The position numbers were made by a program, and so were the translations under genes. A model generated the notes under the pieces. The model saw only the letters and a program-made list of their open reading frames with translations. It made no database searches and was not told where the DNA came from. A DNA stretch of 64,000 nt from CAYVQA01 sp045119035 (lineage in GTDB: Bacteria > Bacillota_I > Bacilli_A > ML615J-28 > CAG-313). Position 1 is the first letter of the stretch. Each line of letters opens with the position of its first letter. Location: the NCBI GenBank assembly GCA_045119035.1, contig JBGVCU010000060.1, forward strand, positions 52,982 to 116,981, given 5' to 3'. Below, in pieces: positions 52,433 through 61,834 of this stretch.

Positions 52433-53143
52433 ATGATTCTAAAAAATAAATATTTTATTTTAGTTTATTTTTTATTAATTAATATAAGCTGTTTATTATT
52501 TATTAAAGTTTCAACAAAAGAAGTGCTTTTGGATGTTGGAAGTTATTCAAGCGATAGCTTGATTGTATATGATAATCAAAAAGATTTAGTAGTTGATGGA
52601 TATAATATAAATAAAATTAAAGCTCCAGCAAGTTTAACAAAAGTATTAACCGCAATTATAGCGCTTGAAAATATAAATCTGGACAATTATTTTCTCATGA
52701 GTTTAAAAGACGTTAATATTGAAGGTTCAAGTATTTATCTACATGAGAATGATTTGGTTTATGGGTATGATTTGCTTTATGGATTGCTTCTTAGAAGTGG
52801 AAATGACTGTGCAACAGCTCTTGCAAATATTTATGGATATAATGATTTTGTTTACTTAATGAATCAAAAATGTAATGATTTGGGACTTAAAGATTCAAAA
52901 TTTGTAAATCCGACTGGATTGGATGGGAATTATACAACAGCTTATGACTTGGCTATCATATATGATTATTGTTTAGAAAACGAAGAATTCAGAAAAATTA
53001 TTGAGACAAAAAAACATACCGTAAAATTGCAGGATAGGTCATTGCTTTTAGTAAATAAGCATAAATTGGTTATGTTTGATGATGCTTGTATTAGTGGAAA
53101 AACTGGTGTTGTCCCCATTTTTTTGTGTGATATAATAGTATAA
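52433..53143 (+). pseudogene. D-alanyl-D-alanine carboxypeptidase (S11), truncated at the KTG motif
   Basis: Begins with a signal/anchor helix (about 8-25) and a penicillin-binding domain: SLTK (Ser67, Lys70), SGND in LLLRSGNDCATAL, and KTG in ISGKTGV (about 222). Family members continue for 100 or more residues after KTG with the strand completing the active site. Here homology stops at about 53110 and the frame runs into GVVPIFLCDIIV and a stop. Foreign DNA and an IS3 element follow, and the missing 3' part is not found beyond the IS. Probably inactive. AGGTGAAAAA precedes the ATG. Confidence 0.8.
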
Positions 53144-53410
53144 TTATATCTAGAAAACAATTAACCTATACTACATATTTGTAGATTTTAACAATAAAAG
53201 TAGTGTATAATTCAGGGACCGAAAAGAAAAACTATTATATAGACATTATTTTAGCAAAACAGAAGAAAAGAAACGATAATATGTTACTGGGAACTAGTTT
53301 GACTAAAACGGACTAAATAAAAAAAGACACATTAGATAAAGTAATCTAATATTGATTACTTGAAATCTAATGTGTTTTTTTATACAATTAATGCAAGGAG
53401 AAAATTAATT

Positions 53411-53780
53411 ATGTATATAAGAAAATCAAATAATAAAATTAATACCAAATACACAAATGAGGAAAAAAGAAAAAATTGTTCTTTTATATTTAAATCATAA
53501 GATGGGGCCATCACAAATCATAAAAGAATTTGATTTATCAAATTTTAATATTTTATATAGATGGGTGAAAAATTATAAAAAAAATGGGTGTATTATTGAA
53601 ACGAGAGGAAAAGCAACAAAATTCAACACCCCTAATAAAGGTCGTCCTAGAAAACATCCAGAAAAAGCACTAGAAGAATTATCTAAAGAAGAATTAATAG
53701 AAAGAGTGAGGATGTTAGAAGATATAAAAAAATCCCTGGTCTACCTTGCGAGCCAACAGCTAAACAAAAATACCAAGTAA
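53411..53780 (+). CDS. IS3-family OrfA (helix-turn-helix), possible frameshift near the start
   Basis: From 53457 the frame reads KIVLLYLNHKMGPSQIIKEF, then NILYRWVKNYKKNG, the IS3 OrfA helix-turn-helix. The natural start appears to be ATG 53411 behind AAGGAG (53396-53401), whose frame gives NKINTKYTNEEKRK, the usual OrfA lead-in, but loses register in the A-runs at about 53461-53475. ATG 53457 restores the downstream frame without a ribosome site. So OrfA is either damaged by a 1-nt slip or there is a sequencing slip. Confidence 0.75.
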
Positions 53781-54634
53781 TTGATATATTAAGAGATAAA
53801 TATTCAGTAAATACTCTTTGTAAATTATTAGGTTGTTCAAAGAGTGGGTATTATGATTGGATAAAGTTAGGTAGACCTGTGAATAAGGCTTTTAATGAAT
53901 CTACTAATAAAATAGTGGTGAAAATGCATGAAAAGAATAAAACTTGGGGAATTCGCCAAATTAGAATGCAAATTAAAAAAATATACGGTGTTATAGTTAC
54001 AAACTACACCGTATATCGATACATGAGATTGAATGATATTCAATCCATAACACGTAAGAAGACTCATAGGTACTCGAAGCTACCACACCATCAGATACCC
54101 AATCTTCTACAACGTAATTTTACCACATTTTGTTCAAATTGTAAATGGTCTATTGATATTTCTTACATTTTTGCTACTGATGGAGTAAAATATTTGTGTG
54201 CAATCAAGGATATGTATGATAAATCTATAATAACTTATACAATATCAAGATTTATAGATTTAAAATTAGTATTAGACACTGTACAAAATGCTATTAATAA
54301 AGTACCATTTAAACAAAGACAAAAATTAATATTACATTCAGATCAAGGATGGCATTTTACAAATATAGCTTATATTAATTTACTAAAGGAAAATAATATA
54401 ACACAATCTATATCATCTAAAGGATCTAGTGTTGATAATGTCCCTATAGAATCATTTTTCAGCACACTTAAATCAGAATGTATTTATAATATTAAAAATT
54501 TAAAAGTAAAAGATATAGATGAGACAATAGATAAATTTATAGAATACTATAACAATGAAAGATTACAAGAAAAAATAAAAGAGCTAACTCCACTTGAATT
54601 TAGGGAGTTAACTCTTAATAGTGTCTTTTTTTAA
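53726..54634 (+). CDS. IS3-family OrfB transposase (DDE), expressed by -1 frameshifting
   Basis: OrfB is in the -1 frame relative to OrfA. A7 at 53726-53732, read A AAA AAA in the OrfA frame, is a classic slippery site and the OrfB frame continues from it as KKIPGLPCEPTAKQKYQVID. The integrase core has WSIDISYIF (first Asp), LILHSDQGWHF (second Asp) and PIESFFSTLKSEC (Glu), with RLQEKIKELTPLEFRE at the end, the standard IS3 C-terminus. The GTG at 53879 is internal, not a start. Catalytic residues are intact. Confidence 0.88.
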   Translation, partial: KKIPGLPCEPTAKQKYQVIDILRDKYSVNTLCKLLGCSKSGYYDWIKLGRPVNKAFNESTNKIVVKMHEKNKTWGIRQIRMQIKKIYGVIVTNYTVYRYMRLNDIQSITRKKTHRYSKLPHHQIPNLLQRNFTTFCSNCKWSIDISYIFATDGVKYLCAIKDMYDKSIITYTISRFIDLKLVLDTVQNAINKVPFKQRQKLILHSDQGWHFTNIAYINLLKENNITQSISSKGSSVDNVPIESFFSTLKSECIYNIKNLKVKDIDETIDKFIEYYNNERLQEKIKELTPLEFRELTLNSVFF

Positions 54635-54818
54635 CTTGTCCGTTTTTAACGAACAGGTTCCTGGTGCTAAATAAACACTTATTATTAGAAAAATAAATTA
54701 AGCTAGTGCAAAAAAATGTTAAAAACATTAAATAAATTAGATCATCTAAGTCAAAAAAGAAGAATAAATTTTTAATCCTGTGGTTAAACTAATCATAGTT
54801 TTTTATTTATGAAAAAAA

Positions 54819-54845
54819 TTAGCACTTACCACTTGACAATGCTAA
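54819..54845 (+). promoter_or_regulatory. Upstream CIRCE-like operator (degenerate)
   Basis: TTAGCACTT (54819-54827), exactly 9 nt, CAATGCTAA (54837-54845). The right arm differs from the ideal in two to three positions. Its right part covers the clpB -35 element. Confidence 0.6.
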
Positions 54846-54860
54846 AAAAAGTAGTATAAT
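54833..54860 (+). promoter_or_regulatory. clpB promoter
   Basis: TTGACA (54833-54838), 16 bp, TATAAT (54855-54860), lying between two CIRCE operators. Confidence 0.85.
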
Positions 54861-54864
54861 ATAA

Positions 54865-54891
54865 TTAGCACTTGAAAGTAAAAAGTGCTAA
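54865..54891 (+). promoter_or_regulatory. CIRCE operator for HrcA
   Basis: TTAGCACTT-N9-AAGTGCTAA is a perfect inverted repeat with the standard 9-nt spacer (CIRCE consensus TTAGCACTC-N9-GAGTGCTAA). It covers the transcription start region of clpB. Confidence 0.92.
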
Positions 54892-54905
54892 GAGAGGTGA
54901 ATGCT

Positions 54906-57008
54906 ATGCAAATTCAAGATTATAATAATGAAGAAAATATTTTAGAAAAATTTGGTAGAATCTTAACTGAAGAAGTTAAAAATGGAAAAATGGATCCTGT
55001 TATAGGACGAGATGACGAAATCAGAAACATAATAATGATTTTGTCTAGAAAGACAAAAAACAATCCGGTTTTAATTGGTGAACCAGGTGTTGGTAAGACT
55101 GCAATTGTAGAAGGTTTAGCTCAAAGAATTGTAAAAGAAGATGTCCCTAATGGACTAAAAAATAAAAAAATTTATGAACTAGATATGGGGGCTTTAGTTG
55201 CAGGCGCTAAATATCGTGGTGAATTTGAAGAAAGATTAAAAGCTGTATTAAATAAGGTGAAAGAATCAAACGGTAATATTATTATGTTTATTGATGAAAT
55301 TCACTTAATCGTTGGTGCTGGAAAATCTGATGGTGCTTTGGACGCATCAAATATGTTAAAACCTATGTTGGCTCGTGGAGAACTACATTGTATAGGGGCG
55401 ACTACATTAAATGAATATCGAACTTATATAGAAAAAGATGCAGCCTTAGAAAGAAGATTTCAAAAAGTACTAGTAACAGAACCAACTGTTGAAGATACAA
55501 TTTCTATTCTTAGAGGATTAAAAGAAAGATTCGAATCATTTCATGGGGTAAAAATCACAGATCTTGCACTAGTGAGTGCTGCCTCATTATCTAATAGATA
55601 TATTACAGATAGATTTTTGCCAGATAAAGCGATTGATTTAATTGATGAAGCTTGTGCATCTATTAGAATGCAACTTGAAACTAATCCAACAGAAATTGAT
55701 GAATTAAATAGAAAAATATTACAATTGGAAATTGAAAGAGTTGCATTATCTAAGGAAAAAGATCAATTAAGTAAAGAAAGACTTTTAAAAGTTGTAAATG
55801 AATTAAATGAATTTAAGAAAAGATTAAATGAATTAAAATTAAAATGGGAACAAGAAAAGAAGGAAATCAATAGAATAAATGAGTTAAAAAAAGAATTGGA
55901 AAAAGCTAAATTTCAATTAGAAAATTACTTGCAAGAAGGAAATTATAATAAAGCTGCTGAATATCAATATTCTATAATTCCCAATATCGAAAAACAACTT
56001 AATACTGTTAATGAAGAAAAAGATAAAATATTAAGTGAGGTAGTAGATGAAAATAAAGTAACTGAAATTATCGCTAGATGGACCAATATTCCTGTTTCTA
56101 AATTAAAGCAAGGAGATAGAGAAAAACTTCTTGGTTTAAAAGAAACATTAAAGAAAAGAGTTATTGGGCAAGATGAAGCACTAGAATTAGTAAGTAATGC
56201 TATTATTAGACAAAGAGCAGGAATTAAAGATCAAAACAGACCAATTGGATCATTTTTGTGTCTTGGTCCAACAGGCGTTGGTAAGACAGAAGTTGCAAGA
56301 AGTTTAGCAGAAGCTTTATTTGATTCTGAAAGCCATATAATTAGAATAGATATGTCTGAATATATGGAACGTTATTCAGTTTCTAGATTAATTGGAGCGG
56401 CACCAGGTTATATTGGATATGAAGAAGGTGGACAACTAACTGAAGCTGTTAGAAGAAATCCTTATTCTATAGTATTATTTGACGAAATTGAAAAAGCTCA
56501 TCCAGATGTATTTAATTTATTACTTCAAATATTAGATGACGGAAGAATAACTGATTCTCAAGGAAGAACTGTTGACTTCAAAAATACTATAATTATTATG
56601 ACAAGTAATTTAGGAAGTGACTTGTTACTTGAAAATAGTAAAGATTGTTATAATCAAATTGATGCATTATTACATCATACATTTAAACCTGAATTCTTAA
56701 ATAGAATTGATGAAATTATAACATTTAATCCACTATCAAAAGATGTATGTATTAAAATAGTAGATAAATTGTTAAATGAATTATTTAATAGATTAAAAGA
56801 AAATAAAATACATATTGAATTTACTAATAGTTTAAAAGGCTATATAATTGATAGTTCATTTTCTTATGAATTTGGTGCAAGACCATTAAAAAGATTCATT
56901 TCTAAAAATATTGAAACATTATTAGCAAGTAAAATTATTTCTGAAGAAATTAAACCATTAAATAGTTATATTTTAGATTATGACAATGGTAATATAGTTA
57001 TAAAATAG
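54906..57008 (+). CDS. clpB: ClpB-type disaggregase lacking the N-terminal domain
   Basis: 700 residues from ATG 54906 (AGAGGTGA site; GTG 54885 lies in the CIRCE element). First AAA+ domain with Walker A GEPGVGKT (about 58) and IMFIDEIHLIVGAG, a coiled-coil M-domain (about 310-430, ELNRKILQLEIERVALSKEKD), and second AAA+ domain with GPTGVGKT (about 454), YMERYSVSRLIGAAPGYIGY and FKPEFLNRIDEI. The usual ~140-residue Clp N domain is missing; the protein begins directly with KFGRILTEEVKNGKMDPVIGR. No ClpP-binding loop is evident, so disaggregation with DnaK is the likely role. HrcA-controlled heat-shock gene. Confidence 0.93.
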   Translation: MQIQDYNNEENILEKFGRILTEEVKNGKMDPVIGRDDEIRNIIMILSRKTKNNPVLIGEPGVGKTAIVEGLAQRIVKEDVPNGLKNKKIYELDMGALVAGAKYRGEFEERLKAVLNKVKESNGNIIMFIDEIHLIVGAGKSDGALDASNMLKPMLARGELHCIGATTLNEYRTYIEKDAALERRFQKVLVTEPTVEDTISILRGLKERFESFHGVKITDLALVSAASLSNRYITDRFLPDKAIDLIDEACASIRMQLETNPTEIDELNRKILQLEIERVALSKEKDQLSKERLLKVVNELNEFKKRLNELKLKWEQEKKEINRINELKKELEKAKFQLENYLQEGNYNKAAEYQYSIIPNIEKQLNTVNEEKDKILSEVVDENKVTEIIARWTNIPVSKLKQGDREKLLGLKETLKKRVIGQDEALELVSNAIIRQRAGIKDQNRPIGSFLCLGPTGVGKTEVARSLAEALFDSESHIIRIDMSEYMERYSVSRLIGAAPGYIGYEEGGQLTEAVRRNPYSIVLFDEIEKAHPDVFNLLLQILDDGRITDSQGRTVDFKNTIIIMTSNLGSDLLLENSKDCYNQIDALLHHTFKPEFLNRIDEIITFNPLSKDVCIKIVDKLLNELFNRLKENKIHIEFTNSLKGYIIDSSFSYEFGARPLKRFISKNIETLLASKIISEEIKPLNSYILDYDNGNIVIK

Positions 57009-57021
57009 CAATAAATAAAAA

Positions 57022-57067
57022 AAACTCAACCACAATATTTTAAAAGATAAAATGGTTGAGTTTTTTT
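57022..57067 (+). terminator. clpB terminator
   Basis: AAAAACTCAACCA ... TGGTTGAGTTTTTTT with a loop of about 20 nt. Confidence 0.85.
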
Positions 57068-57073
57068 AATTTG

Positions 57074-57402
57074 TTATGATTGTTTATAAAATTTATTTCT
57101 GTATTCTTTTGGAGACATGCCAGTATATTTATTAAATATCCTAATGAAATAAAGATGATTATCATATCCATCCATATCAGCAATTTCGGTAATGTTTTTA
57201 TCTTATTTTTCTAAATAAATTTTTTTTAGACAGAAATTCTTAACTGAACAACATATGGCATCGGTGTAACTTTCATTACTTCTTTAAAACAATGAATAAA
57301 CCTGTTTTTACTAATGATATGATTATCTACATCTTGTCCTATACTTATATCTTTAATATAGTTTTAGTTAAAATAGTCAACCAATCTGTCTACTTTATTC
57401 AT
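57074..57402 (-). pseudogene. AraC-family regulator remnant
   Basis: Minus-strand translation gives two halves of an AraC DNA-binding domain. 57402 downward: MNKVDRLVDYFN, a stop, then NHIISKNRFIHCFKEVMKVT and PMPYVVQLRISV. In another frame: ITEIADMDGYDNHLYFIRIF, then NKYTGMSPKEYRNKF before a TAA at 57074. Internal stops and at least one shift prove decay. The effector-binding half is gone. Confidence 0.8.
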
Positions 57403-57655
57403 TACATCACTTCCATATTTATGAGTTTTTAATATAAATGAAGTTGATGAACTAAGGCTTAAAGTTGTAAAAACTTAATCAGTACTTGGAGATATGAACA
57501 TTATGAAAGAATATGCAATGATACAAATATCAAAAAAAATAAGGAGTCTAGGATGTAATTCTATTTGGAATATATAGATGATTCTAGATGGAATGTTAGG
57601 GTAGGCATAATTATATTTCAAATATTTGGAGTATAAAAAATAGTAAACTAAGTGC

Positions 57656-58030
57656 TTATAATTCTAATGGCTTATCAACGTCATTTCTAAACTTACTATC
57701 ACCGCGATATCCGTAAATTAGTGTACGGAAGTTAAGATTATTTTCATAATATTAAATAATTTCTAATTGTGTTTCTGTAAATTTATATGGAACTTAAACA
57801 CCAATTAATTCATAAATTGTAACATTTAATAATTCACATAATGAAGAAAATAATTCTAATTCTAGTACACATAATTCATTAATCCAGCGATTAACAGTAG
57901 TGTGAGAAATATGGAATATTTTTCCGAATTATAATTTAAAAATATTATTATCATTTAAGTATTTTTGGATATGTTTAGAAATTGATGATTTAACACTTGG
58001 ATCTTGCAACTTGGCATATTTCTCACCTCG
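57656..58030 (-). pseudogene. XRE-type helix-turn-helix regulator remnant
   Basis: Minus-strand frame reads KHIQKYLNDNNIFKL, stop, FGKIFHISHTTVNRWINELC, then ELFSSLCELLNVTIYELIGV, stop, VPYKFTETQLEII, stop, and NNLNFRTLIYGYRGDSKFRN before a final TAA. HISHTTVNRW is an XRE recognition helix and the rest matches a typical XRE tail. Three in-frame stops and a lost start mark it as dead. Between this and the AraC remnant (57403-57655) I see no gene. Confidence 0.72.
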
Positions 58031-58260
58031 ATAATAGTTTACATAGCATAATAAATTTTTTGAAAAAATGAACATATTTAGTTTGAAAAAGTTGATGTAT
58101 TAATAATTATGTGGTAGACAACAGTTACAAATTGAACTTATTAAGTTTAATTCAAATATATTGTAGTACTATTTTGCAACCTTATATAAAGGGAGAACAA
58201 TATATAGAAATTAACCAAATGAATATAGGAAGAAATAAACATCCTAACGCATATAATGAT

Positions 58261-58461
58261 ATGGGTGAGAACAAAGTGGAAGAAAAGATTTTGCGTTCAA
58301 AAGAGCGTATATATGAAGATGATGGAGCAACCATCACAATCGTTAGAGAATTTGAAAGTGGTGGTAGTTCAATCTTAGAGCAAACTATTTCGTTTCTTAT
58401 TGATAAAATGAATAAAGCTGAAAAGGAATCAGTTAATAAAGATTTTGATACAGAAATGTAG
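58261..58461 (+). CDS. Small protein upstream of the serine recombinases
   Basis: About 66 residues from ATG 58261; GTG 58276 has the better site (GGGTGAG, 6 nt upstream), and the frame stays open back to GTG 58111, so the start is uncertain. Sequence is charged with a strand-rich centre (YEDDGATITIVREF) and a helical end (ILEQTISFLIDKMNKAEK). Small ORFs in this position precede large serine recombinases in other Firmicute elements; no family named with confidence. Confidence 0.55.
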   Translation: MGENKVEEKILRSKERIYEDDGATITIVREFESGGSSILEQTISFLIDKMNKAEKESVNKDFDTEM

Positions 58462-58499
58462 ATTATAAATTCAAAGTAAAAGGAGGTTAGGTCTTTATT

Positions 58500-60128
58500 A
58501 TGTTGTTACAAGACGCTAAGACTGCTGTGTATTGTAGATTGTCTAGAGAAGATGGTAATGAAGAAAGTCAATCAATACAATCACAAAAAGAGATTCTTGT
58601 AAATTATGTACATACTCAAGGTTGGCAGCTATATGACATCTATATTGATGATGGATATTCAGGAACAAACTTTGATAGACCTGACTTCCAAAGGCTTTTA
58701 AAAGATGTAGAACAAGGAAAAATTAATATAGTGCTAACCAAGGACTTGTCTAGACTTGGAAGAAATTATATTCAACCTGGATATTATACAGAAGAATATT
58801 TTCCAGATAGAGGAGTTCGTTATATTGCACTTAATGATAATTATGATACTCAAGATGAAAATTCAAATGATTTTGCACCATTTAAAAATATTATTAATGA
58901 ATGGTATGCAAAAGATATTTCTAAAAAAATTAGATTTACTTTAGACAATCAAGCTAAAAATGGTGAAGCAAGAAGAACGGTATTTCCTCTTTTTGGTTAT
59001 GCTTGGAATGATCAAAATGAAAGGATTCCAGATCCAGAAACTGCTCCAATTGTAAAACTTATATTTGAAAAATATTTAGAAACTGCTTCAGCTTCTAAAG
59101 TGGCAAGGATTTTGCGAGAAAACAAAATCAAAAGACCTTGTTATTATAATGCTATTAAATATGGATATAACAGAACTAAAGTATTAGCTCACGATGAAGA
59201 ATATTTCTATAAATGGACACATGATGTAGTTAGAGATATTTTATCTAATTATGAATATACAGGAGCTTATATAACTGCTAAATCTAAATCAATTAGTTTT
59301 AAAAGTAAGAAAAGAGATAAAAATAATAAAAATAAATTTATCTTTGAAGGTAGATATGAAGCACTTATAGATAAAGAAACATTTGAAAAAATACAAAATA
59401 TGTTAAATAGTGCTGGAAGTGGAACTGTACCAGTTGAAATGAATATCTTCAAAGGTGTAGTAAGATGTGCTGAATGTGGTGAAACTTTAAGATATGAGCG
59501 TAGAGTTTCTAATAAGAAAGATATTATTAGATACTATTGTAATAATAAAAATTGTAATTGTACAAATACGATTAAGCTAGACAGGTTATCAAGTGTAGTT
59601 ATTAAAGAACTTATGACATTAAAAAGAGTTATCTTATGTCATGAAATTGATTTCTTACAAAAAGCACTTGAATATGATTCAAGTGGTAAATTCATACGAG
59701 TGGATCGTACTAAAGAAATTGAAAAATATAATAAAAGAAGTGATGAACTTGATAAGTATATCCAAGTCTTATTTGAACAAAATATAAAAGGTAAAATACC
59801 AGAAGCTACATACGATAAGATGATGGAAAAGTATTTAAAAGAAAAGAACCTTTTAAAAGAACAAATAAGAGCTCTTTCTATCCAGGACCAAAATGAAATA
59901 AATTGTAGTTCAAGTTATTATAATGAAGCACAACTATTAGTAGAACAATTGAAATTAATTAATGAAGAAAATGCTTTAGAAACTGACACGCTTAGAACTT
60001 TTATAAAGTGGGTAACAGTTAAAACCACAAAGAAGGAAAATCAATACAATAAATGTAATTATGCTTTTACATTTAGATATTTAAGATTAGATGAATTAAT
60101 AAAGGAGTTTTTACAAAATGAAGAATAA
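58500..60128 (+). CDS. Large serine recombinase 1
   Basis: 542 residues. Resolvase catalytic domain (about 8-155) with TAVYCRLSREDGNEESQSIQ (catalytic Ser15) and VLTKDLSRLGRNYIQPG (catalytic Arg motif), recombinase DNA-binding domain (about 170-300, including GYAWNDQNERIPDPETAPIV), a zinc ribbon (VRCAECGETLRYERR ... YYCNNKNCNC) and a C-terminal coiled coil. Full length for a large serine integrase/transposase. AAAGGAGG lies 11 nt before ATG. It overlaps the second recombinase by 11 nt, so both are translated from one mRNA. Intact and probably active. Confidence 0.95.
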   Translation: MLLQDAKTAVYCRLSREDGNEESQSIQSQKEILVNYVHTQGWQLYDIYIDDGYSGTNFDRPDFQRLLKDVEQGKINIVLTKDLSRLGRNYIQPGYYTEEYFPDRGVRYIALNDNYDTQDENSNDFAPFKNIINEWYAKDISKKIRFTLDNQAKNGEARRTVFPLFGYAWNDQNERIPDPETAPIVKLIFEKYLETASASKVARILRENKIKRPCYYNAIKYGYNRTKVLAHDEEYFYKWTHDVVRDILSNYEYTGAYITAKSKSISFKSKKRDKNNKNKFIFEGRYEALIDKETFEKIQNMLNSAGSGTVPVEMNIFKGVVRCAECGETLRYERRVSNKKDIIRYYCNNKNCNCTNTIKLDRLSSVVIKELMTLKRVILCHEIDFLQKALEYDSSGKFIRVDRTKEIEKYNKRSDELDKYIQVLFEQNIKGKIPEATYDKMMEKYLKEKNLLKEQIRALSIQDQNEINCSSSYYNEAQLLVEQLKLINEENALETDTLRTFIKWVTVKTTKKENQYNKCNYAFTFRYLRLDELIKEFLQNEE

Positions 60129-61608
60129 CAAAGTAGCAATTTATGCAAGATTATCTAGAGAAGATGAAGACAAAATTGATGGCAACAAAGAATCACGAAG
60201 TATTGAAAACCAAATTAAAGTTCTAAGTGATTATGCAACTGAGAATGAATTCGATATTTATGAAGTTTATTATGATGATGGAATAAGTGGAGCTACTCAA
60301 GAAAGACCTGGATTTCAAAAAATGATGGATGATGCTAGAAAGAAAAAGTTTAACATATTATTAATTAAAGATATTTCTAGACTTGGTAGAACAATGCATC
60401 ATGTAGGAAAGTTAATTGATGAAACATTTCCTTCACTTAAAATAAGGGTAATATCTATTAATGATAAATATGATAGTGCAACTTATAAAGATGATGAATC
60501 TATTGTTATTAGGAATTTCTTAAATGCTTATTATTTAAAAGACTTTAAGAAAAAAATCCATAAATCAGTAAAGCACCGTTCACAAACCAAACACATGAAA
60601 ACATATGTTAAATATGGATTTTTACCAGATGGTAATGGTGGAACAAAAATTGACCCATATGCTTCTGAAATTATTAAAAGAATATTTAAAGATTATGTTG
60701 CAGGTAAAGAGCCAAGAATGATAGTTCGTGAATTAAATCGTGAAGGTATTTTAACTAAAGCAAAATATATTGATGAAGTAATTTGTAAGAAACATAAATA
60801 TGTTAGAAAAAATTATAAATGGACACAGCAAATGATTAATCAAACTATTAAGGATTATGAATATTGTGGACATGTTGTTAATTTAAGATATAGCCAATTT
60901 TATGAACCAGTAACATTAAAAGGAATGCTTCCTCAAATAATTGATGAGGAAACATTTGAAAAAGCTCAAAAGATAAGAATGAGTAGAAATATTAAATATA
61001 CAGATGTAGCACGTATTGCAGATTTACTTTATGATCCTGAAAGTGGTAAACACCCTTGCTACAGCATTCGAGATTTTAAAGAACCAAAATATTGTTTTAG
61101 AGCTTCTGGATATTCGATTTATGTATCACTTGTTCATAAGATTTTATATCAAGATGCAATTGAAGTGATTAAATTATGTTTAGAAAATAAAGAGAAGTTC
61201 TACGAATATTACAAGAATAAATTGTTTAAAGATAATGGAACATCAAAGGAAGAACTAACTAATAGAATTAATAAGTTAAATAAAGAATATGAATTATTAC
61301 TTGAATCATTTGTTTCTAGTAAAGTTTCTGAGCAATATTTTGAAAAGACTTCAACTGAATTAAATAATGAAATAGCTAAATGTGAAGATTTATTAAAAGA
61401 CAGTGTAGTACAAGAAATTAAGTTTAAGAAGTTCCAAGAGAAATTCAATCAATTTCTAGAAGATATCAAAACAGTTGAAAGTGAAGAATTCTGTATATTA
61501 TTGATTAGAAAAGTAATAGGTAAAGTAATACTTCATGATTATACTAAGAAATGTTTATTTAATAAAAAATACAAATTAGAAGTTAAATATAAATTTGAAC
61601 TAATATAA
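60118..61608 (+). CDS. Large serine recombinase 2
   Basis: 496 residues. Catalytic domain with VAIYARLSREDEDKIDGNKE (Ser13) and LIKDISRLGRTMHHVGK, recombinase domain (YGFLPDGNGGTKIDPYASEI) and C-terminal coiled coil (about 375-435). The zinc-ribbon region is degenerate: CYSIRDF ... CFRASG has lost most cysteines. It starts inside recombinase 1 (11-nt overlap). Adjacent dissimilar serine recombinases recall the CcrA/CcrB pairs of SCC elements, but I cannot show homology to those specifically. Confidence 0.93.
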   Translation: MKNNKVAIYARLSREDEDKIDGNKESRSIENQIKVLSDYATENEFDIYEVYYDDGISGATQERPGFQKMMDDARKKKFNILLIKDISRLGRTMHHVGKLIDETFPSLKIRVISINDKYDSATYKDDESIVIRNFLNAYYLKDFKKKIHKSVKHRSQTKHMKTYVKYGFLPDGNGGTKIDPYASEIIKRIFKDYVAGKEPRMIVRELNREGILTKAKYIDEVICKKHKYVRKNYKWTQQMINQTIKDYEYCGHVVNLRYSQFYEPVTLKGMLPQIIDEETFEKAQKIRMSRNIKYTDVARIADLLYDPESGKHPCYSIRDFKEPKYCFRASGYSIYVSLVHKILYQDAIEVIKLCLENKEKFYEYYKNKLFKDNGTSKEELTNRINKLNKEYELLLESFVSSKVSEQYFEKTSTELNNEIAKCEDLLKDSVVQEIKFKKFQEKFNQFLEDIKTVESEEFCILLIRKVIGKVILHDYTKKCLFNKKYKLEVKYKFELI

Positions 61609-61615
61609 GAAGTAA

Positions 61616-61834
61616 ATGAGCAGTACCCGTATGGAAGATAAAATTGTAGATTTAAGAGATTGTTTGTTTCAATTGAATATTTCAAACAATATAAGGATAA
61701 AAGCAAGACATGCTTTCCCTCCAAAAACACAACTAGATGAATTTGAAAAAATAACAGCTATTATAGATGATGATATTTCAAACATTATTAATCAAATGAT
61801 AAAAATATGCGAGGAAAATAATCATGAAATATAG
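61616..61834 (+). CDS. Small hypothetical protein A of the recombinase cassette
   Basis: 72 residues, helical and acidic, with PPKTQLDEFEKITAIIDDDI and a C-terminal coiled segment (NIINQMIKICEENN). Starts 7 nt after recombinase 2 with a poor ribosome site (AAGAAG), so translation is likely coupled; it overlaps the next small ORF by 11 nt. Its centre resembles that of the next protein (EFEKITAIIDDDIS versus KFLLITTLIDERLH), suggesting duplication. Confidence 0.65.
   Translation: MSSTRMEDKIVDLRDCLFQLNISNNIRIKARHAFPPKTQLDEFEKITAIIDDDISNIINQMIKICEENNHEI

Larger units (their letters stand above)
53289..54662 (+). mobile_element. IS3-family insertion sequence (IS150-like)
   Basis: Imperfect terminal inverted repeats of about 40 bp: the left end reads GGAACTAGTTTGACTAAAAC, then GGAC and AAAAAAAGACAC; the right end, read on the minus strand, is GGAACCTGTTCGTTAAAAAC, then GGAC and AAAAAAAGACAC. 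Between them lie orfA and orfB with the IS3 DDE transposase. Exact tips and target duplication are not clear because the ends have diverged. It sits next to the broken carboxypeptidase gene. Confidence 0.88.

Noticed and set aside
58756..58944. 62-codon frame inside recombinase 1
   Set aside because: Overlaps conserved catalytic-domain coding sequence and has no ribosome site or similarity.
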